This document shows, in pieces, positions 8,595 to 15,328 of a DNA stretch of 15,328 nucleotides. The translations under genes were made by a program, and so were the position numbers. Numbering within the stretch: the first letter of the stretch is position 1; each line of letters starts with the position of its first letter. The notes under the pieces were generated by a model. It saw only the letters and a list, made by a program, of their open reading frames with translations. It had not been told where the DNA came from and made no database searches. Origin of the DNA: JANOXC01 sp031418215 (lineage in GTDB: Bacteria; Bacteroidota; Bacteroidia; AKYH767-A; OLB10); NCBI GenBank assembly GCA_031418215.1, contig JANOXC010000002.1, positions 1-15,328 of the forward strand, written 5' to 3'.

Positions 8595-8708
8595 ATGGAA
8601 GAAAAAGTTCCATTATTCCGTAAGTGGTCGCATTGGTATGTATTGCTGTTAGCATTCTTGCTTTTGCAGATACTGCTATATTATTACCTCACAACCCACT
8701 TTTCATGA
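8595..8708 (+). CDS. 37-residue single-pass membrane miniprotein, translationally coupled to the symporter
   Basis: A short open frame that starts with ATG at 8595 and ends with TGA at 8706-8708. It encodes a charged head (MEEKVPLFRKWSHW) and one strongly hydrophobic helix rich in Leu and Tyr (about residues 14-32, YVLLLAFLLLQILLYYYL), followed by TTHFS. The stop overlaps the ATG of the next gene as ATGA (8705-8708), the classic layout for translational coupling. The basic residues near the N-terminus suggest that this end stays inside, giving an N-in/C-out helix. I do not recognise a named family. By position it could be a small accessory subunit of the symporter, as small membrane partners are known for some other solute symporters. 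It occupies the DNA from which a longer symporter N-terminus (GTG at 8624) would otherwise be read. Not proven to be translated. Confidence 0.75.
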   Translation: MEEKVPLFRKWSHWYVLLLAFLLLQILLYYYLTTHFS

Positions 8709-10354
8709 GTACAATAGACTGGACTGTTTTAATTTTCACCATCACCGTTATCGTTGGATATGGTATTCACAAAGGACATGGCCAAAAAGACATTGAAGGT
8801 TTTTTACTCGCCGGTAAAAAATTGCCCTGGTACCATGTTTTGTTAAGTATGATGGCAACACAGGCCAGTGCTATTACCTTCTTATCATTGCCCGGACTTG
8901 CCTATGCCGATGGTATGCGATTCGTACAATTTTACTTCGGATTACCCCTTGCCATGATTGTTTTAAGTGCCACATTTTTTCCTGTTTATCAAAAACTAAA
9001 GGTTTTTACAGCCTATGAATATCTCGAGCAACGATTTGATTTAAAAACAAGGAAACTCACTGCACTACTATTTCTTTTGCAACGAGGCATTTCAACAGGT
9101 ATATCGATTTATGCTCCATCAATAGTGCTATCCACCATACTTGATGTTGATATCAGGCTAACTACGATTTTAATCGGACTCCTGGTTATTATCTATACAA
9201 CCTACGGCGGTTCAAAGGCAGTAAGCTATACTCAGTTGTTGCAGATGACAATCATTACCTGCACTTTGTTGTTAGCAGGTATTTTCATCATTTACAAATT
9301 ACATGATCACATTTCTTTTGGAGATGCATTGAGGCTTGCAGGAAAAGAAGGAAAAATGAACATCATCAATTTTAAGTTCGACTGGAACGACAGGTACAAT
9401 GTATGGTCAGGAATTGTAGGTGGATTTTTCCTCCAGCTCTCCTACTTTGGCACCGATCATTCTCAAGTAAGCCGCTACCTCACTGCTAAATCATTATCTA
9501 CCGGACGTGCAGGATTACTGATCAATGGATTAGTAAAGATTCCCATGCAATTTTTGATCTTATTTATTGGTGTGCTGGTATATATATTCTTTCATTTTAC
9601 GGCACCTCCTTTATTATTTAACGAACAGTTGAAGCAGCATTTGCATTCTGCTGAATCAAGAGAGCAATACGCTACGCTTGAACAAAAAAACCAACAACTT
9701 TTTCTTGAAAAACAAAATCTTGTTTTGACCGGTGCCGACCTTCTGAAAGTAAACGACAAACTTGCATCGGTAAAATCAGAAGCCGTGAATTTGGTTAAAA
9801 AAGATAAAAAATCAAGCGATACAAGCGATTCAAACTATATATTCCTTTGGTTTGTAATGCATCACTTACCACAAGGTTTGATTGGTTTACTGGTTGCCGT
9901 TATCTTCCTCGCCTCGATGGGTTCCTTATCATCAGGGCTTAATTCACTTGCTTCCTGTTCTGTAGTGGATATATATAAACGCTCCATCCATAAACAAGGC
10001 ACAGACAGCAGGTATTTAATTGCTTCCCGTGTTGCTACTGTAATTTGGGGATTGTTTTGCATTGGCGCGGCCTTGCTTGCAGGCAGGATGGGAAACCTTA
10101 TTGAAGTAGTCAATATATTGGGATCCTTGTTTTACGGAACTATACTTGGCATATTTATCGTTTCCTTCTATTTAAAAAAGATAAAAGGAAATGCTGTTTT
10201 TTATGCGGCCATCCTAACAGAACTTTTTGTAATCTATGCCTGGTACTTTGATATCATGGCATTCTTGTGGCTGAATGTATTGGGATGCTTTATGGTTGTC
10301 GTAATTGCTTATCTTTTTGAAAAATTGAAATTTGAAAAGCAAAACCAGGTATAA
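8705..10354 (+). CDS. Sodium:solute symporter (SSS family)
   Basis: Inner-membrane Na+-coupled transporter with the LeuT-type fold; the substrate cannot be assigned (sugars, sialic acid, carboxylates and iodide are all known in the family). From the chosen ATG it is 549 residues with about 13 hydrophobic helices. Seen: FLLAGKKLPWYHVLLSMMATQASAITFLSLPG in TM1 region (33-64, unwound helix); TTYGGSKAVSYTQLLQM (165-181), a family hallmark; and ASMGSLSSGLNSLAS (403-417), the helix that contributes the Na2-site serines. A hydrophilic insertion (about 305-375) with heptad-like Leu/Glu/Lys content, probably coiled coil, precedes that helix. An earlier GTG at 8624 in the same frame was rejected: it lacks a family match upstream of MSTIDW and overlaps the miniprotein gene, whereas ATG 8705 gives the normal N-terminus and an ATGA overlap. 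Transcription probably ends at the hairpin after 10425. Confidence 0.93.
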   Translation: MSTIDWTVLIFTITVIVGYGIHKGHGQKDIEGFLLAGKKLPWYHVLLSMMATQASAITFLSLPGLAYADGMRFVQFYFGLPLAMIVLSATFFPVYQKLKVFTAYEYLEQRFDLKTRKLTALLFLLQRGISTGISIYAPSIVLSTILDVDIRLTTILIGLLVIIYTTYGGSKAVSYTQLLQMTIITCTLLLAGIFIIYKLHDHISFGDALRLAGKEGKMNIINFKFDWNDRYNVWSGIVGGFFLQLSYFGTDHSQVSRYLTAKSLSTGRAGLLINGLVKIPMQFLILFIGVLVYIFFHFTAPPLLFNEQLKQHLHSAESREQYATLEQKNQQLFLEKQNLVLTGADLLKVNDKLASVKSEAVNLVKKDKKSSDTSDSNYIFLWFVMHHLPQGLIGLLVAVIFLASMGSLSSGLNSLASCSVVDIYKRSIHKQGTDSRYLIASRVATVIWGLFCIGAALLAGRMGNLIEVVNILGSLFYGTILGIFIVSFYLKKIKGNAVFYAAILTELFVIYAWYFDIMAFLWLNVLGCFMVVVIAYLFEKLKFEKQNQV

Positions 10355-10424
10355 TATAAACTAATAAACAAATTGGAATTTATTCCTTTCCCCCTGCCTG
10401 GAATGAAAATTAGAACCATATAAA

Positions 10425-10465
10425 AAAGCCGTCTTCAAAATTCTGAAGACGGCTTTCTGTTTTTT
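10425..10465. terminator. Bidirectional intrinsic terminator between convergent genes
   Basis: AAAGCCGTCTTC (10425-10436) pairs over all 12 bases with GAAGACGGCTTT (10445-10456) around an 8-base loop. It is followed on the plus strand by a T-run at 10460-10465 and preceded by TAAAAAA, which gives a T-run on the minus strand. It lies between the symporter stop and the stop of the convergent DUF2911 gene and can serve both. Confidence 0.92.
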
Positions 10466-10493
10466 ACCTAATGTTTAATCAAAATTTACTTCA

Positions 10494-11345
10494 TCACTTT
10501 TTCTTAGCATCAGCAATCAGTTTCTCATTCAACTCAATATAGTGATCATCCTTCTCAGCTTTGGCTTTTTCCATACTAGCTGTTGCTGTAGCTATTGCCC
10601 CTTTATTGTCATTCATTTTTAATTGGATTTTTGCTTTTAAATGCGACACCCAATATGCATCTGGATTTCCTTCAACTGCTTTGTTCGCCCATTCCAAAGC
10701 TTTGGTAAGGTCCTTTTCATTATCATAATAATAACTTGCTGCAGCGAAATAAGGGCGTTTATCATTATTCATGATCGTTTCAATGTTTTTAACAATCTTT
10801 CCATCTATATCAGCCGACATTGGGATACTCACCCTGGTCTTTTCCCACATCAAATCAAGGGTACAGGTGCTATTTGTCAAATTGTTTATCGCAATTGTAA
10901 AGTTTTCTAACTTATCACCCATTGCGGCTGACTTAGCTTTGAAACGCAAAAGTTCATTTTCAATTTTATAATTTGCCACCTCTCCGCCTAGTGCTAAGTC
11001 TTTGTAAATCATAACATCCCATTCAGTCTGATTCGGTATTGTATAGATGGCATAAGTACCTGCAGCAACTGCAGTCCCATTTATTTTCATATCCTCACCA
11101 ATCGTAATTTTTGTTGCACTATTCGCCCCTGTTCTCCATATTTTACCAAAAGGCACCAAATCACCAAAAACCACACGGCCTTTAATGCCAGGACGTGAGT
11201 ATTCAACTTTAATTTCACCTAAGCCAAAAGCCTGATTCACTGTCTGTAACGGACTTGGTGCAGGTGTTTTCAAAACTGGCTGAGCTATCGATTTCATTGT
11301 GAGACTGCCAGCAATAAGTAATAAAAGAAGTGTCGTTTTTTTCAT
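10494..11345 (-). CDS. Exported DUF2911 protein with TPR-like C-terminus
   Basis: A 283-residue exported protein of unknown function from a family common in Bacteroidota. It begins with a signal peptide MKKTTLLLLLIAGSL...IAQ (about 1-22). The DUF2911 domain (about 30-200) is clear from IKVEYSRPGIKGRVVFGDLV, PFGKIWRTGANSATKITIG and GTYAIYTIPNQTEWDVMIYK. The C-terminal ~90 residues are alpha-helical and TPR-like (AASYYYDNEKDLTKALEWANKA... and a second helical pair). I chose the ATG at 11345: the frame is open 20 codons further to an ATG at 11405, but those codons (MMNRLTNFAAYN...) would put a polar stretch before the signal peptide and include the predicted -7 promoter element. It is convergent with the symporter and divergent from ftsK. 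Likely periplasmic or outer-membrane associated; no enzymatic motif is seen. Confidence 0.9.
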   Translation of the reverse strand: MKKTTLLLLLIAGSLTMKSIAQPVLKTPAPSPLQTVNQAFGLGEIKVEYSRPGIKGRVVFGDLVPFGKIWRTGANSATKITIGEDMKINGTAVAAGTYAIYTIPNQTEWDVMIYKDLALGGEVANYKIENELLRFKAKSAAMGDKLENFTIAINNLTNSTCTLDLMWEKTRVSIPMSADIDGKIVKNIETIMNNDKRPYFAAASYYYDNEKDLTKALEWANKAVEGNPDAYWVSHLKAKIQLKMNDNKGAIATATASMEKAKAEKDDHYIELNEKLIADAKKK

Positions 11346-11380
11346 ATTAAAATAGATTTGTAAATGAATATTGTAGGCGG

Positions 11381-11414
11381 CAAAATTAGTCAATCTGTTC
11401 ATCAAACAGCCAAA
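11381..11414 (-). promoter_or_regulatory. Promoter of the DUF2911 gene
   Basis: On the minus strand TAATTTTG (plus-strand 11381-11388) is an exact TAnnTTTG -7 element, 35 bases before the ATG at 11345. A TTTG (plus 11411-11414) stands 22 bases upstream of it, one base longer than the usual spacing; another TTTG at 11404-11407 is too close. It supports the shorter start chosen for this gene. Confidence 0.55.
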
Positions 11415-11478
11415 TTATTTCATATCTAAACAACATCATTTGCCACGTCTCGTTTATACACATTGAGGTGTTGATTAA

Positions 11479-11507
11479 GACTGAGGAACAGTCCTCTTTG
11501 ATCTTTG
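11479..11507 (+). promoter_or_regulatory. Overlapping hairpins and weak -7 element upstream of ftsK
   Basis: GACTG (11479-11483) can pair with CAGTC (11489-11493), or instead GAGGA (11483-11487) with TCCTC (11492-11496); the two 5-bp stems exclude each other. Just after them GATCTTTG (11500-11507) differs by one base from TAnnTTTG and lies 31 bases before the ftsK ATG. These may form the ftsK promoter/operator region, but no -33 TTTG is evident, so support is weak. Confidence 0.3.
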
Positions 11508-11538
11508 TAATAATCTTAATTTCACGGGATTAAACCCC

Positions 11539-14118
11539 ATGATAATGGCAGGAAAAGGAAACAGGCTGAAAGATCAACAAAAGGAAGTTGAGGAAATTGA
11601 GGAAAAAGAAGCCGAAGTAAAAACGGAAAAGCGAAAACCACAGCGCCAAAAAGCGGCCGAAAAAAATAAAGGTAACCGATTCATCGATTTTTTAAAAGAT
11701 GAACGAACCCATAAGATATCAGGTTTGATGCTCATTGTCGTATCAGCTTTTCTATTAATTGCATTCATCTCTTATTTTTTTACCTGGAAAAATGATCAGA
11801 GTTATGTTTCAGGTTCATGGTTCGACCTGATGCGCTACAGTGATTACCATGTAGAAAATTGGTTGGGGAAAACAGGTGCCATCGCTTCTCATCAATTCAT
11901 GCATCAGTGGTTTGGTATTTCATCTTTCACCATCGTGTTGCTTACTTTTCTTTCCGGTTTTTTGATTTTATTCCGTGTAGCCTTATTACCATTGGGAAAA
12001 ACATTTCGTTATGCATTGTTTTCCCTGTTATATATATCACCCGTTTTATCTTTCATTTTTCAAAAAAAGAGTGAATTTCTTTTTATGGGTGGCGGCCTTG
12101 GCTTTGAAATCAATAAGTGGCTGATCCTGTCGCTTGGTATGGCGGGTACAGGAATAACATTGGCATTCGTTGGATTGGCATTCGCCGTCGTAGTATTTAA
12201 TATTGAATTTAAAATTCCACATCGTTTGCAACGACCTGTTGAAAACACAGAAGATGATTTAGCCGGTGCCGTTATAGGAAATAAATTTAAAGACGCCGAA
12301 TCAACACTCTCACCTGAAGTTGATCTGCCATTAGAAATACCAGACATTCATTCACACCGCGATGAAATAATTGCTGTAGCTCCTCCCCTATCTCCTTTTG
12401 AAGATGTTGTTGAGCTTGTTCCGGAATTCAAATTGCCAATTCCTGAAGTTAAAAGGGAATTAACAATGGATATTACTATGGACGAACTTGAAATGGATGT
12501 GGAAGCAAATCCTGATGAACCTGAAGTAATTAATTCTTCTTCCGTTGTTTCAGATGAGGAGGTTAACCTCGTAGAACAACTGGGAGAATATGACCCAACA
12601 CTTGACCTCTCTTCTTACCAATATCCAACTCTTGACTTACTTGAAAATTACCAAAGCAGTCGTTCACAAATGAGTCGTGATGAGTTGCTGACAGAACTTG
12701 AAGCTAATAAAACTAAAATTATTGAGACTTTAGGTCATTATGATATTGAGATTGAAAAAATAAAAGCTACTGTTGGTCCTACTGTAACATTATTTGAAAT
12801 TGTTCCAAAAGCCGGTGTCCGTATTTCCAAAATAAAAAATCTGGAAGATGATATTGCACTTAGCCTGGCCGCTTTAGGAATCAGGATTATTGCTCCCATT
12901 CCCGGTAAGGGTACAATAGGTATTGAAGTGCCGAACCAATTGCCTGACATTGTTAGTATGAAATCCGTTCTCGCTTCGGAGAAATTTCAAAATAGTGATA
13001 TGGATCTTCCAATTGGACTTGGCAAAACAATTTCCAATGAAGTCTTTGTAACAGACCTTGCTAAAATGCCGCACTTGTTAATGGCAGGAGCAACCGGACA
13101 AGGAAAATCCGTTGGATTAAATGCCATTCTTGTTTCATTATTATATAAGAAGCATCCTTCACAAGTAAAGTTCGTTCTTGTTGATCCGAAAAAAGTTGAG
13201 CTTACTTTATTCAAAACTATTGAAAGGCATTTTCTTGCCAAACTTCCCGGTGAAGAAGATGCAATCATCACCGACACCAAGAAAGTGGTGCATACACTGA
13301 ATTCACTTTGTGTGGAAATGGATCAGCGTTATGAATTGTTAAAAGATGCACAAGTAAGAAACATCAGGGAGTACAATACCAAATTTGTTTCTCGTAAACT
13401 GAATCCGAATAATGGTCATCGTTACCTTCCCTTTATCATTCTTGTTGTGGATGAGTTTGCTGATCTTATTATGACAGCCGGTAAAGAAATTGAAACGCCC
13501 ATTGCACGTTTAGCACAATTAGCACGTGCCATTGGTATCCACTTGATTATTGCAACACAGCGCCCTTCTGTAAATATCATTACAGGTACCATTAAAGCAA
13601 ATTTCCCGGCAAGGCTTGCTTTCCGTGTTACTTCTAAAATTGATTCCCGTACGATTCTAGATACCGGCGGTGCTGATCAGTTAATTGGCCGAGGTGATAT
13701 GTTGCTTTCAACTGGCGCAGATCTGATACGTATTCAATGTGCTTTTGTTGATACTAAAGAAGTAGATGAAATCACACAATTCATAGGAAACCAACGTGGT
13801 TATTCAAGTGCACATATGTTACCTGAATATGTAAGTCCTGATGGCGAAGGCAGCGGAGGCAACATGGAAACAAGCGACCTTGATCCGCTTTTTGATGAAG
13901 CAGCCCATATGGTAGTGCAGTTTCAACAAGGTTCTGCTTCCCTACTTCAACGACGCCTCAAATTAGGATATAACAGGGCAGGACGATTAGTAGATCAATT
14001 AGAGGCTGCAGGCATTATTGGTCCATTTGAAGGAAGCCGTGCAAGGGAAGTGAGATGTAAGGATTTGTCAAGTTTGGAACAGTTGTTGAAAGGCATGAAT
14101 TCACCTAGCGGCGTTTAA
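11539..14118 (+). CDS. ftsK: DNA translocase FtsK/SpoIIIE
   Basis: Hexameric, ATP-driven, membrane-anchored DNA pump at the division septum that clears and resolves the chromosome terminus. It is 859 residues. A charged Lys/Glu-rich N-terminal tail (1-58) is followed by four membrane helices (about 61-82, 127-150, 157-175, 194-222), an acidic proline-rich linker (about 225-345), and the motor's alpha domain (about 350-490, with TVGPTVTLFEIVPKAGVRIS). The RecA-like beta domain holds Walker A GATGQGKS (517-524) and Walker B ILVVDEFADL with D638-E639. ATQRPSVNIITGTIKANFPARLAFRV follows, and a C-terminal gamma winged helix (about 780-850, QGSASLLQRRLKLGYNRAGRLVDQLE) should read orienting KOPS-like sites. 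The linker is short compared with E. coli FtsK, as is usual in this phylum. A second ATG two codons later (11545) is an equally plausible start. Divergent from the DUF2911 gene; lolA follows after 46 bases. Confidence 0.97.
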   Translation: MIMAGKGNRLKDQQKEVEEIEEKEAEVKTEKRKPQRQKAAEKNKGNRFIDFLKDERTHKISGLMLIVVSAFLLIAFISYFFTWKNDQSYVSGSWFDLMRYSDYHVENWLGKTGAIASHQFMHQWFGISSFTIVLLTFLSGFLILFRVALLPLGKTFRYALFSLLYISPVLSFIFQKKSEFLFMGGGLGFEINKWLILSLGMAGTGITLAFVGLAFAVVVFNIEFKIPHRLQRPVENTEDDLAGAVIGNKFKDAESTLSPEVDLPLEIPDIHSHRDEIIAVAPPLSPFEDVVELVPEFKLPIPEVKRELTMDITMDELEMDVEANPDEPEVINSSSVVSDEEVNLVEQLGEYDPTLDLSSYQYPTLDLLENYQSSRSQMSRDELLTELEANKTKIIETLGHYDIEIEKIKATVGPTVTLFEIVPKAGVRISKIKNLEDDIALSLAALGIRIIAPIPGKGTIGIEVPNQLPDIVSMKSVLASEKFQNSDMDLPIGLGKTISNEVFVTDLAKMPHLLMAGATGQGKSVGLNAILVSLLYKKHPSQVKFVLVDPKKVELTLFKTIERHFLAKLPGEEDAIITDTKKVVHTLNSLCVEMDQRYELLKDAQVRNIREYNTKFVSRKLNPNNGHRYLPFIILVVDEFADLIMTAGKEIETPIARLAQLARAIGIHLIIATQRPSVNIITGTIKANFPARLAFRVTSKIDSRTILDTGGADQLIGRGDMLLSTGADLIRIQCAFVDTKEVDEITQFIGNQRGYSSAHMLPEYVSPDGEGSGGNMETSDLDPLFDEAAHMVVQFQQGSASLLQRRLKLGYNRAGRLVDQLEAAGIIGPFEGSRAREVRCKDLSSLEQLLKGMNSPSGV

Positions 14119-14129
14119 GCAAGTGATTG

Positions 14130-14137
14130 TATATTTG
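14130..14137 (+). promoter_or_regulatory. -7 element before the lolA-like gene
   Basis: TATATTTG is an exact match to TAnnTTTG and lies 27 bases before the ATG at 14165, inside the 46-base gap after ftsK. No TTTG is seen about 20 bases upstream, so it may be a weak internal promoter that supplements readthrough from ftsK. Confidence 0.45.
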
Positions 14138-14164
14138 CAAACTTTCAATTAACCAAATCCGGAA

Positions 14165-14806
14165 ATGAAACGACTCACATTATCATTGGCTGTAATACTA
14201 ATTTCGTTACAGTGTTTTTCGCAATCAGATCCTAAAGCTCAGGAAATACTTAAAGGAGTCAGTACAAAATACAAATCCTATAAAAGTCTGGTTGCCAATT
14301 TTAAATTGAATTTGTTAGATAAGAAGTCTAATAAATCTACCAACCAATCCGGTACCGTAACGCTCAAGGGGAATATGTATAATCTTACCATGGCTGATCA
14401 ACAAGTGATGAGTAATGGTAAGCTCATGTGGACGTTTTTAAAGGAGTCTAATGAAGTACAAATCAGTGAAGCCGAGACAAAAAATGACGCCCTCTCCCCT
14501 ACTACCATTTTCACCATGTATGAAAAAGGATTTAAAACAAAATTTATTGGTGAGAAAAAAATTGGTGGGCTGGATATTCAGCAAATAGAGTTGTATCCGG
14601 AAGGCAACAAGAAAAATTATTTCAAAATTTTAATCAGCATCTCCAAAAAAGATAAGTATGTAACCGGTGCTAAAATTTTTGATAAAAACGGCAATATATA
14701 TACCTATTCCATCATAAAATTTACTCCTAATGCTGTTGTTAGTGATGATACTTTCACATTTGATCCAAAGAAATTTCCTGGAGTTGAGGTGGTTGATCTG
14801 AGATAA
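14165..14806 (+). CDS. LolA-like outer-membrane lipoprotein carrier protein
   Basis: Predicted periplasmic chaperone that accepts lipoproteins from the inner membrane and passes them to the outer membrane. It is 213 residues, normal for the family. A signal peptide covers about 1-19 (LAVILISLQCFSQ). DPKAQEILKGVSTKYKSYKS is the typical N-terminal helix. SLVANFKLNLLD, SGTVTLKGNMYNLTM, QQVMSNGKLMWTFLKESNEV and later strands with IYTYSIIKFTPN form the half-barrel that binds acyl chains, and DDTFTFDPKKFPGVEVVDL is a standard C-terminus. The Cys in LQC is not in an acceptable lipobox, so it is read as a soluble protein. A lolA-like gene after ftsK is a common order in Bacteroidota, as far as I recall. 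Sequence similarity to E. coli LolA is low, so the name is by family, not by proven activity. Confidence 0.87.
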   Translation: MKRLTLSLAVILISLQCFSQSDPKAQEILKGVSTKYKSYKSLVANFKLNLLDKKSNKSTNQSGTVTLKGNMYNLTMADQQVMSNGKLMWTFLKESNEVQISEAETKNDALSPTTIFTMYEKGFKTKFIGEKKIGGLDIQQIELYPEGNKKNYFKILISISKKDKYVTGAKIFDKNGNIYTYSIIKFTPNAVVSDDTFTFDPKKFPGVEVVDLR

Positions 14807-14880
14807 GGAATTCATTTTAAACCGCTCATTGACCGCCATTGGAATAATTTTTTCAAACTAAAATTCCGAACCGAAATGGT

Positions 14881-15183
14881 GAAGCAATCTTTTCAATAAA
14901 AAACAACAACATAACCGTCATTGTGAGCCTCTCGAACAATTATTTTCCTATGAAACCCTTGTAGTGGCGAATCAATCTTTTCAATAAAAAAAATCAACAT
15001 AACCGTCTTTGCGAGCCACTCGAACAATTATTTTCCAACCAAACACTTGTAGTGGCGAAGCAATCTTTTCAATAGTACCGGAACTATTCTTCTTCTATTA
15101 GTGAGATTGCTTCTCTCGTACCTCGCTCGCAATGACGAATGTTTAGGTCGAAGCAATCTGTTCAATAGTAGCCTATTGATGTC
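14881..15183. repeat. 88-bp tandem repeats with GAAGCAATC / CGTCATTGCGAG motifs and nested hairpins
   Basis: Two full units, 14881-14968 and 14969-15056, are both exactly 88 bases and differ at roughly 10 positions by eye. Each starts GAA(G/T)CAATCTTTTCAATA, carries CGTC(A/T)TTG(T/C)GAGCC (14916-14929; 15004-15017) and ends TTGTAGTGGC or similar. A third start at 15057 diverges after 18 bases into inverted sequence: GATTGCTTC at 15105-15113 is the exact reverse complement of GAAGCAATC at 15057-15065, and CTCGCAATGACG (15126-15137) reverses the other motif. A fourth start lies at 15150. Small hairpins are nested: AATAGT/ACTATT (15071-15076/15083-15088) and CAATAG/CTATTG (15163-15168/15173-15178). 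No protein frame is credible in 14807-15224; the first 70 bases after lolA look like unstructured or badly decayed copy. Confidence 0.9.
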
Positions 15184-15224
15184 TGTTACTTAATTAATAA
15201 AAATCAATTGAAGGTTGAATGGAA

Positions 15225-15328
15225 TTACCGGATTAAATTCACTTGCCCATATCGTTGATGCGTCTTACCCCAGACATCTCGCACCTTTACATCATATACA
15301 TAAACGCCTTCAGGTGCTTGTTCCGACT
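15225..15328 (-). CDS. C-terminal end of a T9SS/gliding-type secreted protein (partial)
   Basis: The minus strand is open from the window edge to a TAA at 15225-15227. It gives 33 residues that include APEGVYVYDVKVRDVWGK and end YGQVNLIR. That pattern (…P.GVYVY.VKV…G…..G.V.LIR-end) is the final strand pair of the gliding motility-associated CHU_C domain, used as a type B T9SS sorting signal on large surface adhesins and enzymes. The body of the gene is outside the window, so its function cannot be stated. Its stop faces the 88-bp repeat block and the convergent lolA gene. Confidence 0.75.
   Translation of the reverse strand, partial: SEQAPEGVYVYDVKVRDVWGKTHQRYGQVNLIR

Noticed and set aside
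8624..8704. Extension of the symporter to an upstream GTG
   Set aside because: The extra 27 codons lie in the miniprotein gene, start with GTG, and do not look like the family N-terminus, which begins naturally at the ATG at 8705.
11346..11405. Longer start for the DUF2911 protein
   Set aside because: It would place polar residues before a normal signal peptide and would make part of the predicted -7 promoter element coding.
11525..11538. GGG...CCC pairing right before the ftsK ATG
   Set aside because: Only three base pairs around a 6-base loop; too weak to call a regulatory structure.
14216..14230. Lipoprotein signal in the LolA-like protein
   Set aside because: The residues before the Cys (SLQ) do not fit a lipobox, and LolA proteins are soluble.

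Overview
The window looks like a chromosomal stretch from a member of the Bacteroidota, probably near the Chitinophagales/Sphingobacteriales. The evidence is AT-rich DNA, start codons without Shine-Dalgarno sequences, promoter elements of the TTTG / TAnnTTTG type, and two proteins with type IX secretion (T9SS) C-terminal signals, one of type A and one of the CHU_C/type B kind. A DUF2911 protein and the ftsK-lolA gene order agree with this. No rRNA, tRNA, CRISPR array, insertion sequence or prophage is visible.

Layout, left to right. The 3' part of acetyl-CoA synthetase (acs) ends at 791. It runs directly into a 7-bp tandem array, and an AT-rich gap leads to a second, unrelated 7-bp array of plant-telomere type (TAAACCC). 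That second array stops six bases before the ATG of a RimJ/RimL-type acetyltransferase. Next is a very large secreted protein related to peptide-N-glycosidase F, with a LamG-like lectin domain inserted and a T9SS sorting domain. It is followed by mscL with a clear promoter and a terminator-like hairpin. A secreted 830-residue PIG-L deacetylase with a C-terminal glutamine-amidotransferase-like domain comes next. Then there is a 37-codon membrane miniprotein whose stop codon overlaps (ATGA) the start of a sodium:solute symporter. A bidirectional terminator separates the symporter from a convergent DUF2911 gene. Divergent from that gene are the DNA translocase ftsK and a LolA-like periplasmic lipoprotein carrier. 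The window closes with a gene-free block of 88-bp tandem repeats and hairpins, and with the last 33 codons of a minus-strand protein carrying a T9SS/gliding-type C-terminus.

How the genes may work together. The ftsK-lolA pair is housekeeping (chromosome segregation; outer-membrane lipoprotein delivery). The PNGase F-like enzyme, the PIG-L deacetylase, the symporter and acs could be read as release of N-glycans, deacetylation of amino sugars, uptake of a product and activation of acetate. This is only a hypothesis, because the genes sit in separate transcription units and mscL lies between them. The least explained parts of the window are the 37-codon gene fused by overlap to the symporter, the telomere-like array at a gene start, and the repeat families in the gaps.
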